The notes below the pieces were generated by a model. The model saw nothing but the letters and a program-made list of their open reading frames with translations. It was not told the DNA's origin and searched no databases. Below are positions 39,563-49,464 of a stretch of 64,000 bases of DNA, piece by piece. This DNA comes from Rheinheimera texasensis DSM 17496 (GTDB lineage Bacteria; Pseudomonadota; Gammaproteobacteria; Enterobacterales; Alteromonadaceae): assembly GCF_000711985.1 (NCBI RefSeq), contig NZ_KL544005.1, positions 103,741-167,740 of the forward strand. Reading direction: 5' to 3'. Within the stretch, counting starts at the first letter, position 1, and every line of letters starts with the position of its first letter. Position numbers and translations under genes: made by a program.

Positions 39563-40453
39563 ATGCGTAAGGTAACTGTTGCTGCCACTCAGATGATCGG
39601 TGGCTGGAATGTGGAAGAAAATATTGCCCGCGGTGAAAAACTGGTGCGTGATGCCGCTGCAAAAGGCGCGCAAATTATCCTGTTGCAGGAACTGTTTGAA
39701 CGTAACTACTTCTGCCAGAAACAAAAACCTGAATACCTCGAATTCGCTACACCACTTGAAAATAACCAGGCTGTGGCGCATTTCACCAAAATTGCCAAAG
39801 AGCTGAACGTGGTGCTGCCGATCAGCTTCTATGAACGCGCCGGCAACTGCCTGTACAACAGTGTTGCTGTGATTGATGCCGACGGCTCTTACCTTGGCAC
39901 TTATCGCAAAAGCCATATCCCGGACGGCCCGGGTTACAGCGAAAAGTACTATTTCACCCCAGGCGACTCCGGCTTCAAAGTCTGGGATACCGCCTATGCC
40001 AAAATTGGTATCGGTATTTGCTGGGATCAGTGGTTCCCTGAATGCGCCCGTGCCATGGCTCTGATGGGCGCCGAGCTGCTGTTCTACCCTACAGCTATTG
40101 GCAGCGAGCCGCATGACCCGACGATTTCTTCGCGCGATCACTGGCAGCGCACGCAACAAGGCCATGCCGCTGCGAATCTGGTGCCACTGATTGCGTCCAA
40201 CCGCATCGGCACTGAATCCGAACAGGATTTCTCTATCACTTTCTATGGCAGCTCATTTATAGCTGACCAGTTTGGTGCCAAAGTGCAGGAAGCCGACGAA
40301 GTCAGCGAAGCCGTATTGGTGCATAGCTTTGATTTAGACGAGCTGGCGCACATCCGCCGCAGCTGGGGCGTGTACCGCGACCGCCGCATCGATTTGTTTG
40401 ACACTTTGCTGACTAAAGACGGCAAAACAGTGCCGAAGAACTCGGCGCAATAA
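39563..40453 (+). CDS. aguB: N-carbamoylputrescine amidase
   Basis: 296 aa from ATG 39563; AGGAG lies 9 bases upstream. Nitrilase-type triad: E43 in LLQELFE, K116 in YRKSHIPDG and C153 in [12 protein letters not shown]. Hydrolyses N-carbamoylputrescine to putrescine, CO2 and ammonia. Followed by aguA in the same direction, so the two steps from agmatine to putrescine are encoded together, with the second enzyme first. A long antisense frame (39305-40165) is its shadow. Confidence 0.95.
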   Translation: MRKVTVAATQMIGGWNVEENIARGEKLVRDAAAKGAQIILLQELFERNYFCQKQKPEYLEFATPLENNQAVAHFTKIAKELNVVLPISFYERAGNCLYNSVAVIDADGSYLGTYRKSHIPDGPGYSEKYYFTPGDSGFKVWDTAYAKIGIGICWDQWFPECARAMALMGAELLFYPTAIGSEPHDPTISSRDHWQRTQQGHAAANLVPLIASNRIGTESEQDFSITFYGSSFIADQFGAKVQEADEVSEAVLVHSFDLDELAHIRRSWGVYRDRRIDLFDTLLTKDGKTVPKNSAQ

Positions 40454-40478
40454 GCCGGTCAGCGGTTCACAACTTTTT

Positions 40479-40503
40479 CAGGCCAGAATTTCTGGCCTGT
40501 TTC
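40479..40503 (+). terminator. Weak hairpin between aguB and aguA
   Basis: 8-bp stem CAGGCCAG/CTGGCCTG, loop AATTT, followed by TTTCGCTTTC. The T tract is interrupted, so it may attenuate rather than stop transcription into aguA. Confidence 0.5.
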
Positions 40504-40571
40504 GCTTTCACCGGGTCTTGAACCCAGCCGCCTGCATGTTGAGGACGGCATTTCAGAAGGATACAGCTACT

Positions 40572-41693
40572 GTGAGCGGATATATCTCTGATCGCACTTT
40601 AACCAGCACTCCCCGCGCCGACGGTTTTTATATGCCAGCCGAATGGGCCCGTCACAAACAAACCTGGATGGTCTGGCCGGAGCGTACTGACAATTGGCGT
40701 ATGGGTGCAAAACCCGCACAACAAGCCTTTAGCGCAGTGATCCGCGCCATCGCCCGCTTTGAGCCTGTCACTGTGATGGCATCGGCCAATCAGTTTGCGA
40801 ATGCTCAGGCCCAGCTGAGCCTGGAGCCAACGGTCCACCCAATCCGGGTGGTGGAAGTCTCCAGTGATGACGCCTGGTGCCGGGATACCGGGCCGACTTT
40901 TGTGACCAACGGCAAAGAAGTGCGTGGTATCGACTGGACCTTTAATGCCTGGGGCGGCCTGAACGGTGGCCTGTACTTCCCCTGGCAGCGCGATGATCAG
41001 GTTGCGCAAAAAGTGCTGAATATCGAAGAGCTACCACGTTATCGCACTGAAGGTTTTGTGCTCGAAGGCGGCGCTATTCATACCGACGGCGAAGGAACTT
41101 TGCTGACTACCGCCGAATGTTTGCTCAATCCAAACCGCAATCCGCACCTGAGCAAAACGCAGATTGAACAACGGCTCAGCGATTACCTCGGCATTGACAA
41201 AGTGATTTGGCTGGAAGAAGGCATCTTTAACGACGAGACCGATGGTCACGTCGACAATATGTGCTGTTTTATCCGCCCCGGCGAAGTGCTGCTGGCTTGG
41301 ACTGACGACGAATCCGACCCACAATATGCCCGCTCACGCGCCGCCCTGACCGTATTAGAAACCAGTACAGATGCAAAAGGCCGGCCTTTTATCGTGCACA
41401 AACTGCCGGTGCCGGGCCCATTGCTGGCGAAAGCTGAAGAATACGCCACCGTCGACCTCACTGGTGCTGCGGTGCCGCGTGAAGCTGCAGCCCGCCTCGC
41501 TGGCTCATACATCAACTTCTATCTGTGTAACGGTGGTTTAATCCTGCCTACTTTTGACGACCCGATGGATAGCGTTGCCGCAGAGATCTTGGCGAAGGTA
41601 TTTCCACAACATCAGGTGGTGACTGTGCCTGGCCGGGAAATTCTGCTCGGTGGTGGCAACGTCCACTGCATCACACAGCAACAACCGGCCTAG
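40572..41693 (+). CDS. aguA: Agmatine deiminase
   Basis: 373 aa from GTG 40572 (AAGGA 10 bases upstream); an in-frame ATG at 40536 and TTG at 40518 are alternatives but add residues not expected before the conserved [13 protein letters not shown]. Guanidine-modifying fold: [42 protein letters not shown] and the catalytic C366 in GGGNVHCIT. Converts agmatine to N-carbamoylputrescine and ammonia. Works with AguB in the plant-type putrescine route. Confidence 0.94.
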   Translation: MSGYISDRTLTSTPRADGFYMPAEWARHKQTWMVWPERTDNWRMGAKPAQQAFSAVIRAIARFEPVTVMASANQFANAQAQLSLEPTVHPIRVVEVSSDDAWCRDTGPTFVTNGKEVRGIDWTFNAWGGLNGGLYFPWQRDDQVAQKVLNIEELPRYRTEGFVLEGGAIHTDGEGTLLTTAECLLNPNRNPHLSKTQIEQRLSDYLGIDKVIWLEEGIFNDETDGHVDNMCCFIRPGEVLLAWTDDESDPQYARSRAALTVLETSTDAKGRPFIVHKLPVPGPLLAKAEEYATVDLTGAAVPREAAARLAGSYINFYLCNGGLILPTFDDPMDSVAAEILAKVFPQHQVVTVPGREILLGGGNVHCITQQQPA

Positions 41694-41713
41694 CCAACAA
41701 TTTTTTTGCCTCG

Positions 41714-41741
41714 AAGCCCCGCCATAGTGCGGGGCTTTTTA
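41714..41741 (+). terminator. Terminator of aguA
   Basis: 9-bp stem AAGCCCCGC/GCGGGGCTT, 6-base loop, then TTTTT. Confidence 0.92.
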
Positions 41742-41885
41742 TTGGTTGCACAAAAAACAATCAATAAAATTACACATTTTAACTTTTTAGTGACTTTTAG
41801 CCTCAAAATGCTAGCATCCGATGGAACTGCCCGAAGCAGTTGCCCAATCAGGGTCAACCAAAAAAATCAGAATCCAGGATTTGTT

Positions 41886-44174
41886 ATGCATTTTATTCAA
41901 AAATCTGCGCTCTCTGCTGCAGTGCTGCTGGCGCTCAGCGCTTGCGGTGGTGGTGGTGACAAAAACAACGCCCCGACTGCGGTCAACGTCAGTATTGCTG
42001 CCGGTAAGAGCTGGTTACCGCAAACCGGCGCTTTTAAAGCTACTGATATTGACGGTGACAATCTGCAAATCACCGAGATCCTCGAAGCGGGCAAAGTAAT
42101 CAGTCCGGTCAACGGTGTTTACAACCTCAAAGGCGGCACATTGACAGTGCAAGGTCTGAACTTTGTTTATACGCCGCAACAAGGCCAGGCCAGCAGCCTG
42201 CAATATGTGGTCAGCGACGGTTTCCTCACTGCAAGTGCCGCGCTGGAGATCCCTGCTGCCGCCACTGACCCACTGGTGAGCCAGCAATGGCACCTGCGCA
42301 ACACCGGCCAAAAAGCCTATGCCTTAGGTGAAGGCTTATATGAATACCTGGTCGAGAGTTTCCAGGCACAAGGTCTGTCAGCGGAAGATGCCGTGAAACT
42401 GGCAAAAACACGGATGGCGAACTGGGAAAAAATCCTGGTGCCAGGTGAAGATATGAACGTCCCTGCGGCATATAGCCAGGGCGCGACAGGTCAAAATACG
42501 ATTGCGGTTGTGGTCGACTCCGGCCTTGAAATCGCCCATGAAGATTTGCAAGCCAACATCTTACCAAACCGCTCACTGAACTTTGTCGAAGGCGCTTTAA
42601 ACCCAACCGATCCTACCAGCAGCGCTATTGATGGCGACCACGGTACCAGCGTGGCCGGTTTGATTGCGGCAGTCGGCTGGAACGGCAAAGGTGGTCACGG
42701 TGTGGCGCCGGATGCCAAACTGATTGGCATGAACTATCTGGAAGCCCAGTCAGATCTGGCTTATTTCCTGTCACACGGTATTCCGGGTAGCGGTATCTCT
42801 GCAAGCGAACCAGTCGCAGTCTTTAACCGCAGCTACGGTATTACTTATCCAACCGCACTTGCTTATGACGAAATGGAAGAAGCACTGCAGGAATTCACCG
42901 CAACTGAACTGCGCAGTGGTAAAGGTGTGGTCAATACAAAGTCCAGCGGTAACTCTTTCCTGTCTGGCCGCAGCTCACTGGAAAACAATTTCTGTAGCGC
43001 CAGCGGTGCCCGGGCTTTGGGCCTGACCTGCTACAACGCCGCCATGGAAAGCTCGCAGTCATCGCCGTATTACTTCAGCATCGGCGCGGTGAACTCTGAT
43101 GGCAAACACACCAGTTATTCAACGGCCGGTGCCAACCTGTTGGTAGTAGCGCCAGCAGGTGAATATGGCGACACAGCGCCAGCTATGGTGACGACCGACC
43201 AGATGACCTGTCTGCGCGGTTACTCCAGCTTTGCGTCCGCGGAAATGTACGACGAGTATTTTGGCCCGGGTTATTTCGAGGCCGTTTATCCGTTTAACAA
43301 TCCAGGCCATGACGACAACAGCAGCTGTAACTATACCAACAGCTTTAACGGCACCAGCTCAGCGGCGCCTAACACTGCCGGTGTCGTCAGCCTGATCCTG
43401 TCAGCCAACCCGGCACTGACTTACCGTGATGTGCGCCATATCCTGGCCAGCACCTCAACCAAAGTGGATGCCAATAATGCCCCGGTGAAACTGACGCTGC
43501 CAGATGGTGAATTTGTCGCACATGCCGGCTGGGTGAAAAACAAAGCGGGCTTTGAACACAACAACCTGTACGGTTTTGGCCGGGTGAACGCCGGTAAAGC
43601 TGTCGAGATGGCGAAGAGTTATAAAGCCAATCTGGGTGAACTGAAACTGGCGGAATGGACTGGTCTTGGCATTTATGCTGAGGTGCCGGAAGAATTGGCT
43701 GGCACAGTGCCGGACAACTCAGCCAAGGGTACAGAGTTCAGTATCGAAGTGGCTGATGACATCACGCTGGAAGGCGCGCAGTTCCGCCTGACGGTGGCAA
43801 ACAGCGAAATGACTCTGGGTGTCGATGCCAAAGGTGCGCTGTATAAAGAGTTCCATACTACGGCCGGTGCCGACCTTGCGATTGAAGTCACGTCGCCGCA
43901 GGGCACCCGCAGCGTGCTGCTGAGCTCTAAACAAGCGTTGTTAATGCCGGCGGCCGGCGTGGATTTCTATCAGGGTTATATTCTGAAAGATTCTGTGATG
44001 CTTTCGCAGGCATTTTATGGCGAAAAAGCCAAAGGTACCTGGAAAATCAAAGTACTGGACGCCAACGGCGCGGATATCAAAGCCACCGGCGGTTTGCTAA
44101 AAACCAAAGGGTATCTGAACAACACAGCACTTTCGACTGTTGAAGGTGTTGCTATCCGTGTATTTGGCCACTAA
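41886..44174 (+). CDS. Kexin-like S8 serine protease lipoprotein with P domain
   Basis: 762 aa from ATG 41886 (AGGA 6 bases upstream). Lipoprotein signal with lipobox LSAC followed by GGGGD. Residues about 25-115 resemble a cadherin/Ig-like repeat (NNAPTAVNV...YVVSDGFLTAS). The subtilase domain has D211 (VVDSG), H252 (GDHGTSVAG) and S491 (NGTSSAAP), and several paired cysteines. The C-terminal about 160 residues form a proprotein-convertase P domain (TWKIKVLDANG). Likely surface-anchored or released endopeptidase. It lacks an obvious I9-type propeptide, which fits folding aided by the small exported protein encoded 17 bp downstream. Confidence 0.9.
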   Translation: MHFIQKSALSAAVLLALSACGGGGDKNNAPTAVNVSIAAGKSWLPQTGAFKATDIDGDNLQITEILEAGKVISPVNGVYNLKGGTLTVQGLNFVYTPQQGQASSLQYVVSDGFLTASAALEIPAAATDPLVSQQWHLRNTGQKAYALGEGLYEYLVESFQAQGLSAEDAVKLAKTRMANWEKILVPGEDMNVPAAYSQGATGQNTIAVVVDSGLEIAHEDLQANILPNRSLNFVEGALNPTDPTSSAIDGDHGTSVAGLIAAVGWNGKGGHGVAPDAKLIGMNYLEAQSDLAYFLSHGIPGSGISASEPVAVFNRSYGITYPTALAYDEMEEALQEFTATELRSGKGVVNTKSSGNSFLSGRSSLENNFCSASGARALGLTCYNAAMESSQSSPYYFSIGAVNSDGKHTSYSTAGANLLVVAPAGEYGDTAPAMVTTDQMTCLRGYSSFASAEMYDEYFGPGYFEAVYPFNNPGHDDNSSCNYTNSFNGTSSAAPNTAGVVSLILSANPALTYRDVRHILASTSTKVDANNAPVKLTLPDGEFVAHAGWVKNKAGFEHNNLYGFGRVNAGKAVEMAKSYKANLGELKLAEWTGLGIYAEVPEELAGTVPDNSAKGTEFSIEVADDITLEGAQFRLTVANSEMTLGVDAKGALYKEFHTTAGADLAIEVTSPQGTRSVLLSSKQALLMPAAGVDFYQGYILKDSVMLSQAFYGEKAKGTWKIKVLDANGADIKATGGLLKTKGYLNNTALSTVEGVAIRVFGH

Positions 44175-44191
44175 GCCGGGAGCTCTGCATA

Positions 44192-44752
44192 ATGTATAAA
44201 TCAATGATCACACTGGCGATGGCGCTGAGCCTGCCATTGGCCCAGGCACAACAAGTCCGCGAAATTCCGGAGCTGCAAGTGCAAAACGCTGCGGTCACTA
44301 CCGAACAAGTCACTGGCGCTGGCAAAGAGCTGCCGTTACAAGCGACATTTGGTACCTACATCACAGTCGCCGGTTTTAGCGCGACCACGGCAGATACAGT
44401 GTTAACAGCTGACACTGTGGCGACTTTAGGTGAGCACAAGGTCTATGCCAACCCGGCACAGGCAAAACCTGCGGTACTGACCGAAAACACTGTAGTGCGT
44501 AACCTGATCAGCGGTGAGCTGGCGATTGTGACAGGCCGTATCAGCGTGCTGACACAAGACGTTGCTGCCCTGAATGCCGCTGCAGCCAAGTTAGGTTTAA
44601 AGCCACTGAAAAGTCTGCGTAAAGGCCAGCTGCAGATGTTGCAGGCCGGTGCTAACGCCGATTTACTGCAGCTGACACAACAGCTGCAACAAGTCGCTGG
44701 TGTCAAGACGGTTAAACTGGATGTGCTGGATAAACGCCACACGGCGCAATAA
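44192..44752 (+). CDS. Small exported protein, candidate external chaperone of the adjacent protease
   Basis: 186 aa with a signal peptide to about residue 19 (LPLAQAQ). No catalytic motif. The last about 65 residues (LNAAAAKLGLKPLKSL ... VKTVKLDVLDK) have the alternating helix-strand look of subtilisin propeptide-like domains. It starts 17 bp after the kexin-like protease gene and shares its terminator. In Aeromonas sobria the kexin-like protease ASP needs the product of a small downstream gene, ORF2, to fold; this gene has the same position, export signal and size class. The equivalence is inferred from context and general form, not from alignment. Confidence 0.65.
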   Translation: MYKSMITLAMALSLPLAQAQQVREIPELQVQNAAVTTEQVTGAGKELPLQATFGTYITVAGFSATTADTVLTADTVATLGEHKVYANPAQAKPAVLTENTVVRNLISGELAIVTGRISVLTQDVAALNAAAAKLGLKPLKSLRKGQLQMLQAGANADLLQLTQQLQQVAGVKTVKLDVLDKRHTAQ

Positions 44753-44769
44753 CAGTGTAACACCAAAGT

Positions 44770-44796
44770 AAAAGGCGCCTTCTGGCGCCTTTTTTA
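44770..44796. terminator. Terminator of the protease/chaperone pair
   Basis: 10-bp stem AAAAGGCGCC/GGCGCCTTTT, loop TTCT, then T residues; lies between convergent genes and may act both ways. Confidence 0.93.
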
Positions 44797-44829
44797 TCAC
44801 GGGCTGATATCGATAAAATCAGCTCGCTA

Positions 44830-46641
44830 TCATACTGCTTTTTTCGCTGCGATATATTGGTCCACTACCCGCTCCAGAATTGCCAATGGCATAGAACCAT
44901 TTTGCAGTACGACATCATGGAAATCGGTCAGCTTAAACTTATCGCCAAGCTCTTTTTGTGCCTTGCTGCGCAGTTCCAATAACTTCATCATACCGACTTT
45001 ATAAGCACAGGCCTGTCCGGGCATCACGATATAACGCTCAATCTCAGACTCCACATCAGATTTAGCCATGCCGGCATTGCCAGACATATAGGCAATCGCC
45101 TGTTCGCGCGTCCAGCGTTTGTGATGGAGGCCCGTATCGACAACCAGCCGGATGGCACGGAATAATTCGGCCTGTAACCGCCCTAAATCACCAAAAGGGT
45201 CATCCTTATACAAACCAAGTTCCGCCATCAGCCGTTCGGTGTACAGCGCCCAGCCTTCTGCATAAACAGTAAAAGGCAAAATATTACGGAAAGTTGGCAA
45301 CCCCTTCAGCTCCTGCTGAATAGCAATCTGGAAATGATGGCCCGGTATACCTTCATGTACGGCCAGCGTTTTCATACCAAATTTGGGTGTGGCGCGGATG
45401 TCATACAAATTAGCGAAAAACACACCCGGACGGGAACCGTCCATCGCCGGTGGATTGTAATAAGCGCCGGCCGAGGTTTTTTCAGCAAATTCCGGCACGC
45501 GCTGCACGTCCATCGCCGCTTTCGGTCTGATATTAAAAGCTGGCGTCAGTTTGGTTTCGATATCAGCGATAATGGTTTTGTAATCTGCCAGTATTTGCTG
45601 CCGGCCTTCATTACTGTCCGGATAGAGGAATCTCGGGTCGTCGCCTAACGCTGTCATCATCTGGGCGACATTGTCACCGCTGATGCCTTGGGCCTGAAGA
45701 ATCGTCAGCATTTCCTGCTGAATACGCGCAACTTCATCCAGGCCCATCTGGTGGATTTGTTCCGGCGTTAGATCTGTGGTGGTATGTTGTTTCAACGCAT
45801 AAGCGTAATACTGCTCGCCGTCCGGTAACTTCCAGACGCCGTCATCAGTCGTTGCGGTCGCAACAGTATCGGTCAGGTAACCCGTCAGCTTCTGATAGCC
45901 CGGTAACACCGATTGCTCTATCGCCGCTTTGACCTGAGTGGTCAGGCCGCTACGTTCGGCTTCCGTCAGACCTTCAATTTTACCAATGGCGGTGGTGAAG
46001 TGGGTATACAGCAGTTGCTGTTCGACTGCGCCAGCCGTCAGCCCTTTGACTTCACTGAGTACTTTTTCCAGCACAAAACGCGGTGGCACCACCCCTTGGG
46101 CGGCGCGGATATTTAAATCTTCCACCACCTGGCCAAATACCCGGTCAAACTGATTTAACCGACTAATGTATTGTTCTGCATCAGTTTTATCTTTCAGTTG
46201 ATGGGTGTTGACCATAAAACGTGGCAACATATTCTGCACGCCAAATAACTGATTGACCGGATAATCGTGATAGCGCCACTTTTCCCCTTCGGCCTGATGC
46301 GCCATGAACCATTCCAGCATGTCGTAATTGAGCTTTTCAGCGTCGGTCATGCTGTCGCGATCGTAACTGCGTAAGGTTGCCAAATCTGCTTTCAATTTCG
46401 CGAACTGCTTGTCACCGCTGGCCTGAGAACGGTCATCCAGCTCGGCATTGTGGCCACGAATACCAAGGCCTTCCAGCAACCGCAGCTGACTGAGCAGCTC
46501 CGGGCTTTGTAGACCAAACTCGAGAAATACCCGCTCATAAAATACCCGACTGGAGACTGGCTTAAACCAGATCGCATTAACTACAAAAGCCGCCAGTACC
46601 AAAAGCGCCAGCAACAATAAACGCCCAAACCATTTCCACAT
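44830..46641 (-). CDS. DUF885-family metallopeptidase-like protein
   Basis: 603 aa. The N-terminal hydrophobic segment (about 5-25) is followed by a large soluble domain, probably periplasmic and membrane-anchored. The zinc-binding signature VHEGIPGHHFQ occurs at about residues 427-437, typical of DUF885 proteins, which are related to M32-like carboxypeptidases. Conserved downstream segments include YAEGWALYTERL and MPGQACAYKVG. Likely a dipeptidyl- or carboxy-peptidase; substrate unknown. Monocistronic. Confidence 0.87.
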   Translation of the reverse strand: MWKWFGRLLLLALLVLAAFVVNAIWFKPVSSRVFYERVFLEFGLQSPELLSQLRLLEGLGIRGHNAELDDRSQASGDKQFAKLKADLATLRSYDRDSMTDAEKLNYDMLEWFMAHQAEGEKWRYHDYPVNQLFGVQNMLPRFMVNTHQLKDKTDAEQYISRLNQFDRVFGQVVEDLNIRAAQGVVPPRFVLEKVLSEVKGLTAGAVEQQLLYTHFTTAIGKIEGLTEAERSGLTTQVKAAIEQSVLPGYQKLTGYLTDTVATATTDDGVWKLPDGEQYYAYALKQHTTTDLTPEQIHQMGLDEVARIQQEMLTILQAQGISGDNVAQMMTALGDDPRFLYPDSNEGRQQILADYKTIIADIETKLTPAFNIRPKAAMDVQRVPEFAEKTSAGAYYNPPAMDGSRPGVFFANLYDIRATPKFGMKTLAVHEGIPGHHFQIAIQQELKGLPTFRNILPFTVYAEGWALYTERLMAELGLYKDDPFGDLGRLQAELFRAIRLVVDTGLHHKRWTREQAIAYMSGNAGMAKSDVESEIERYIVMPGQACAYKVGMMKLLELRSKAQKELGDKFKLTDFHDVVLQNGSMPLAILERVVDQYIAAKKAV

Positions 46642-46856
46642 CGAAGTTCCCCTTTTTTATATTTATAAACAGATGCTTAAGTAATGTTGTCAGCAACAGC
46701 GTCCACCTTATCCAAGACAGCGCAAAAAAAACACAATTAAACTGGTCCGCGCTGCATATTTTTTTTGTCGCTGTTTTCGATTAAACTACGCCCCCAATGC
46801 AAAAGGTCCGCCCCGGATGGCAGAGCTGCTCAATTTAAGTGGTAGGAGTACTCATT

Positions 46857-47135
46857 ATGGCCAAAGCCTGTGCATGTCATATTCTGGTGAAGACCCAGGA
46901 AGAAGCGGAACAACTGAAAAAACAACTGGCCAAAGGCGCCAATTTTCAGGACCTTGCGAAAAAACACTCATTATGTCCTTCTGGTAAAAAGGGTGGTGAC
47001 CTTGGTGAGTTCAGACCGGGTCAGATGGTCAAAGCCTTTGATGAAGTGGTGTTTAAAAAGCCGGTGCTCGAAGTGCATGGCCCGGTGAAAACCCAGTTTG
47101 GTTTCCACCTGATCAAAACCCTCTATCGCGCCTGA
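46857..47135 (+). CDS. ppiC: Parvulin-type peptidyl-prolyl cis-trans isomerase C
   Basis: 92 aa from ATG 46857, preceded by TAGGAG at 8 bases; the in-frame GTG at 46839 overlaps this site. A single rotamase domain with [26 protein letters not shown] and [11 protein letters not shown], nearly identical in layout to E. coli PpiC (93 aa). Cytosolic prolyl isomerase. Followed by the GNAT gene after 23 bp. Confidence 0.96.
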   Translation: MAKACACHILVKTQEEAEQLKKQLAKGANFQDLAKKHSLCPSGKKGGDLGEFRPGQMVKAFDEVVFKKPVLEVHGPVKTQFGFHLIKTLYRA

Positions 47136-47158
47136 GGCGCATTTCAAGCGAGCCCTGC

Positions 47159-47680
47159 ATGCAAATTATTCAGTGCCAGTATGAGTCAGACGCGGCGCAA
47201 ATCCTCGAGATTTTCAACCACGCCATTTTGCACACAACTGCGCTATATGAATACAAGCCCCGCACCATGGCGACGATGCAGCAGTGGTTCGCCAATAAAA
47301 CAGCCGGTAATTTCCCGGTGATTGGCCTCAAAGCCGACGATGGTACTTTATTGGCCTTTGGCAGTTACGGTACTTTCCGTGCTTTTCCAGCCTTTAAGTA
47401 TTCGGTAGAACATTCGGTGTATGTGCATCCGGACCATCAGGGCAAAGGCCTTGGCCGGCAGATGCTGCAGTTGCTGATTGAAGCGGCGAAGTCACAGGAT
47501 TATCACTTATTAATCGGTGGTATTGATGCCAGCAACAGCGGCAGTATCGCGCTGCATCAGAAGCTTGGTTTTGTCCACAGCGGTACGATTACACAAGCCG
47601 GATTTAAATTCGGCCGTTGGCTGGATTTAGCCTTTTATCAGCTGACACTGCCAACGCCGCAGCAACCGCAGGATGATTAA
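47159..47680 (+). CDS. GNAT acetyltransferase, phosphinothricin/MnaT-like
   Basis: 173 aa. Acetyl-CoA motif VHPDHQGKGLGRQML, N-terminal FNHAILHTTALYEY and C-terminal QKLGFVHSGTITQAGFKFGRWLD are characteristic of the phosphinothricin N-acetyltransferase group, which includes E. coli MnaT acting on methionine sulfone and related amino acids. Natural substrate here unknown. Probably in an operon with ppiC. Confidence 0.88.
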   Translation: MQIIQCQYESDAAQILEIFNHAILHTTALYEYKPRTMATMQQWFANKTAGNFPVIGLKADDGTLLAFGSYGTFRAFPAFKYSVEHSVYVHPDHQGKGLGRQMLQLLIEAAKSQDYHLLIGGIDASNSGSIALHQKLGFVHSGTITQAGFKFGRWLDLAFYQLTLPTPQQPQDD

Positions 47681-47693
47681 GGTTTTTCATCGC

Positions 47694-47723
47694 AAAACGC
47701 CCGCTTAACGCGGGCGTTTTTTT
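47694..47723. terminator. Bidirectional terminator containing the helicase stop codon
   Basis: 11-bp stem AAAACGCCCGC/GCGGGCGTTTT. The 5-base loop TTAAC includes the TAA stop (47707-47705, minus strand) of the convergent helicase gene, so one arm is coding and the structure serves both transcripts. Confidence 0.9.
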
Positions 47724-48991
47724 CCGGTCAGTTCAGCACGCAGTCGCGCTTTTTCCTGTGACAACTTGCGATTGTTGGAAAACTTCTTCTTCGGTTTCAC
47801 CTCATCCTGCTCATCTGCAGCTTTATGGGTGCCTTTGCTGGAATGGTTAAAGCGCGGGTCGTGTTCGTAGCCCGGAAATACCTGTTGCGTGATCACCTGC
47901 TTGGTCAGCAGTTCAATCTCTTTGAGCATCGGCAAATCGTCCGGCGTCACCAGGGTGACGGCAAGACCGACATTACCAGCGCGGCCGGTGCGACCGATGC
48001 GGTGCACATAATCTTCGGCCTGATGTGGCAGGTCGTAGTTGACCACGATCGGCAGCTCTTCGATATCCAGCCCCCGTGCCGCGATGTCGGTTGCCACCAG
48101 CACCCGCACTTTGCCTTCTTTAAAATCCTGCAGCACCTTAGTGCGGTGGCCCTGGCTTTTATCGCCATGAATGGCCTGAGCGTCGATGCCATCGAGTTGC
48201 AGCTGCTTGCTTAAACGGTCGGCTCCAAACTTAGTACGGCTGAAAATCAGCACCTGCTGCCAGTTCTTTTTGCCAATGACTTCGGAGATCAATTCACGTT
48301 TACGCTGTGAATCGACCCGGTATGCCAGCTGCTCAACCCCCGCAGCGGTGGAGTTGGCTTTGGCCACTTCCACCAACACAGGGTTATCTAATAGAGAATC
48401 AGCCAGCGTTTTTATTTCCGGCGAAAAAGTTGCAGAGAAAAACAACGTCTGCCGCTTTGGCGGTAACTTCGCCATGATACGGCGAATGTCATGGATAAAG
48501 CCCATATCTAACATCCGATCGGCTTCATCCAGTACCAATACTTCAAGCTGATACAGGCTGATACTTTGCTGATGCAAATGGTCCAGCAAACGCCCTGGTG
48601 TCGCAATCAGAATATCGAGGCCGCCGGCAGCTTGTTCCAGTTGCGGATTCACCGACACCCCACCATAAAACACCGCAGTTTTCAGCGGAAGATGCCGGGC
48701 ATAAGCGGCAACATTGTCCGCCACTTGCTGCGCCAGTTCGCGCGTTGGCGTTAAAATCAGGCAACGTACCTGTTTCGCCACTAATGGTGTGGGCTCGCTG
48801 CTGAGCTTTTGTAAAATCGGTAAGGTGAATGCAGCGGTTTTGCCGGTGCCGGTCTGCGCGCCGCCTAATACGTCTTTGCCCTGTAAAATCAGTGGAATTG
48901 TTTGTTGCTGGATAGGCGTTGGCGTCTGATAGCCTTGTTCGGCGATGGCCGTTAGAATAGGCGGCGCAAGGGCCAAATCGGTAAATTGCAT
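47705..48991 (-). CDS. rhlE: DEAD-box RNA helicase, RhlE type
   Basis: 428 aa. Q motif [10 protein letters not shown], Walker [33 protein letters not shown], and [10 protein letters not shown] in the second RecA domain, followed by a short basic tail of about 55 residues ending KKRPR. Domain length and tail fit RhlE-group helicases in RNA remodelling, ribosome assembly or decay. The stop codon lies in the loop of the terminator hairpin. Confidence 0.9.
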   Translation of the reverse strand: MQFTDLALAPPILTAIAEQGYQTPTPIQQQTIPLILQGKDVLGGAQTGTGKTAAFTLPILQKLSSEPTPLVAKQVRCLILTPTRELAQQVADNVAAYARHLPLKTAVFYGGVSVNPQLEQAAGGLDILIATPGRLLDHLHQQSISLYQLEVLVLDEADRMLDMGFIHDIRRIMAKLPPKRQTLFFSATFSPEIKTLADSLLDNPVLVEVAKANSTAAGVEQLAYRVDSQRKRELISEVIGKKNWQQVLIFSRTKFGADRLSKQLQLDGIDAQAIHGDKSQGHRTKVLQDFKEGKVRVLVATDIAARGLDIEELPIVVNYDLPHQAEDYVHRIGRTGRAGNVGLAVTLVTPDDLPMLKEIELLTKQVITQQVFPGYEHDPRFNHSSKGTHKAADEQDEVKPKKKFSNNRKLSQEKARLRAELTGKKRPR

Positions 48992-49027
48992 AACACCTCA
49001 ATAAAATAACCAGCTGCAGGAGCCGCA

Positions 49028-49396
49028 TTGCAGAGCGCGATTATAGCAGAAACAGCCGAGGCGTCGCAGTGGCAGCTTTATCTGGTGCGCACCAGCAGCG
49101 GCAGCCTGTATGCCGGTATTTCGACAGACCCAAAACGCCGGCTGCGTCAGCACCAGGGCGAGCTTGCCGGCGGGGCCAGAGCTCTGCGCGGTAAAGGCCC
49201 GTTGCAGCTGGTCTGGACTTTCACAGCCTGTAACCGCAGCCATGCCTGTGTGCTTGAGTATCAGCTGAAGCAACTGAAAAAAGCCGACAAAGAACGCCTG
49301 GTTCAGGGGCATTGGCAGCCCGACTGGCTGCTGCACAGTCCTGCCACTCAAAGCACGGTCGACTCAGTGCAGTCAGCTTCCACCGAAGTCGCATAG
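49028..49396 (+). CDS. GIY-YIG nuclease superfamily protein
   Basis: 122 aa. Starts at TTG 49028 with AGGAG 5 bases upstream; no ATG or GTG precedes the fold. The domain opens with [18 protein letters not shown] (GIY-YIG appears as LYLV...LYAGI), followed by the conserved Arg of RRLRQHQ and the metal Glu of [15 protein letters not shown]. Resembles the YhbQ/UPF0213 group, small proteins with poorly known structure-specific nuclease activity. Divergent from the RhlE gene with only 36 bp between the start codons. Confidence 0.85.
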   Translation: MQSAIIAETAEASQWQLYLVRTSSGSLYAGISTDPKRRLRQHQGELAGGARALRGKGPLQLVWTFTACNRSHACVLEYQLKQLKKADKERLVQGHWQPDWLLHSPATQSTVDSVQSASTEVA

Positions 49397-49464
49397 GCAA
49401 GTGGTGGAAAAACCGGTAGTCTCCTACAGAGCCTGTTGTCTTCTACTCTGAGATTTGTTGCCCC

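Noticed and set aside
39305..40165. 286-codon open frame on the minus strand opposite aguB
   Set aside because: It lies antisense to a strongly supported nitrilase-family gene, has no ribosome site or recognisable domain, and arises from codon bias of the real gene.
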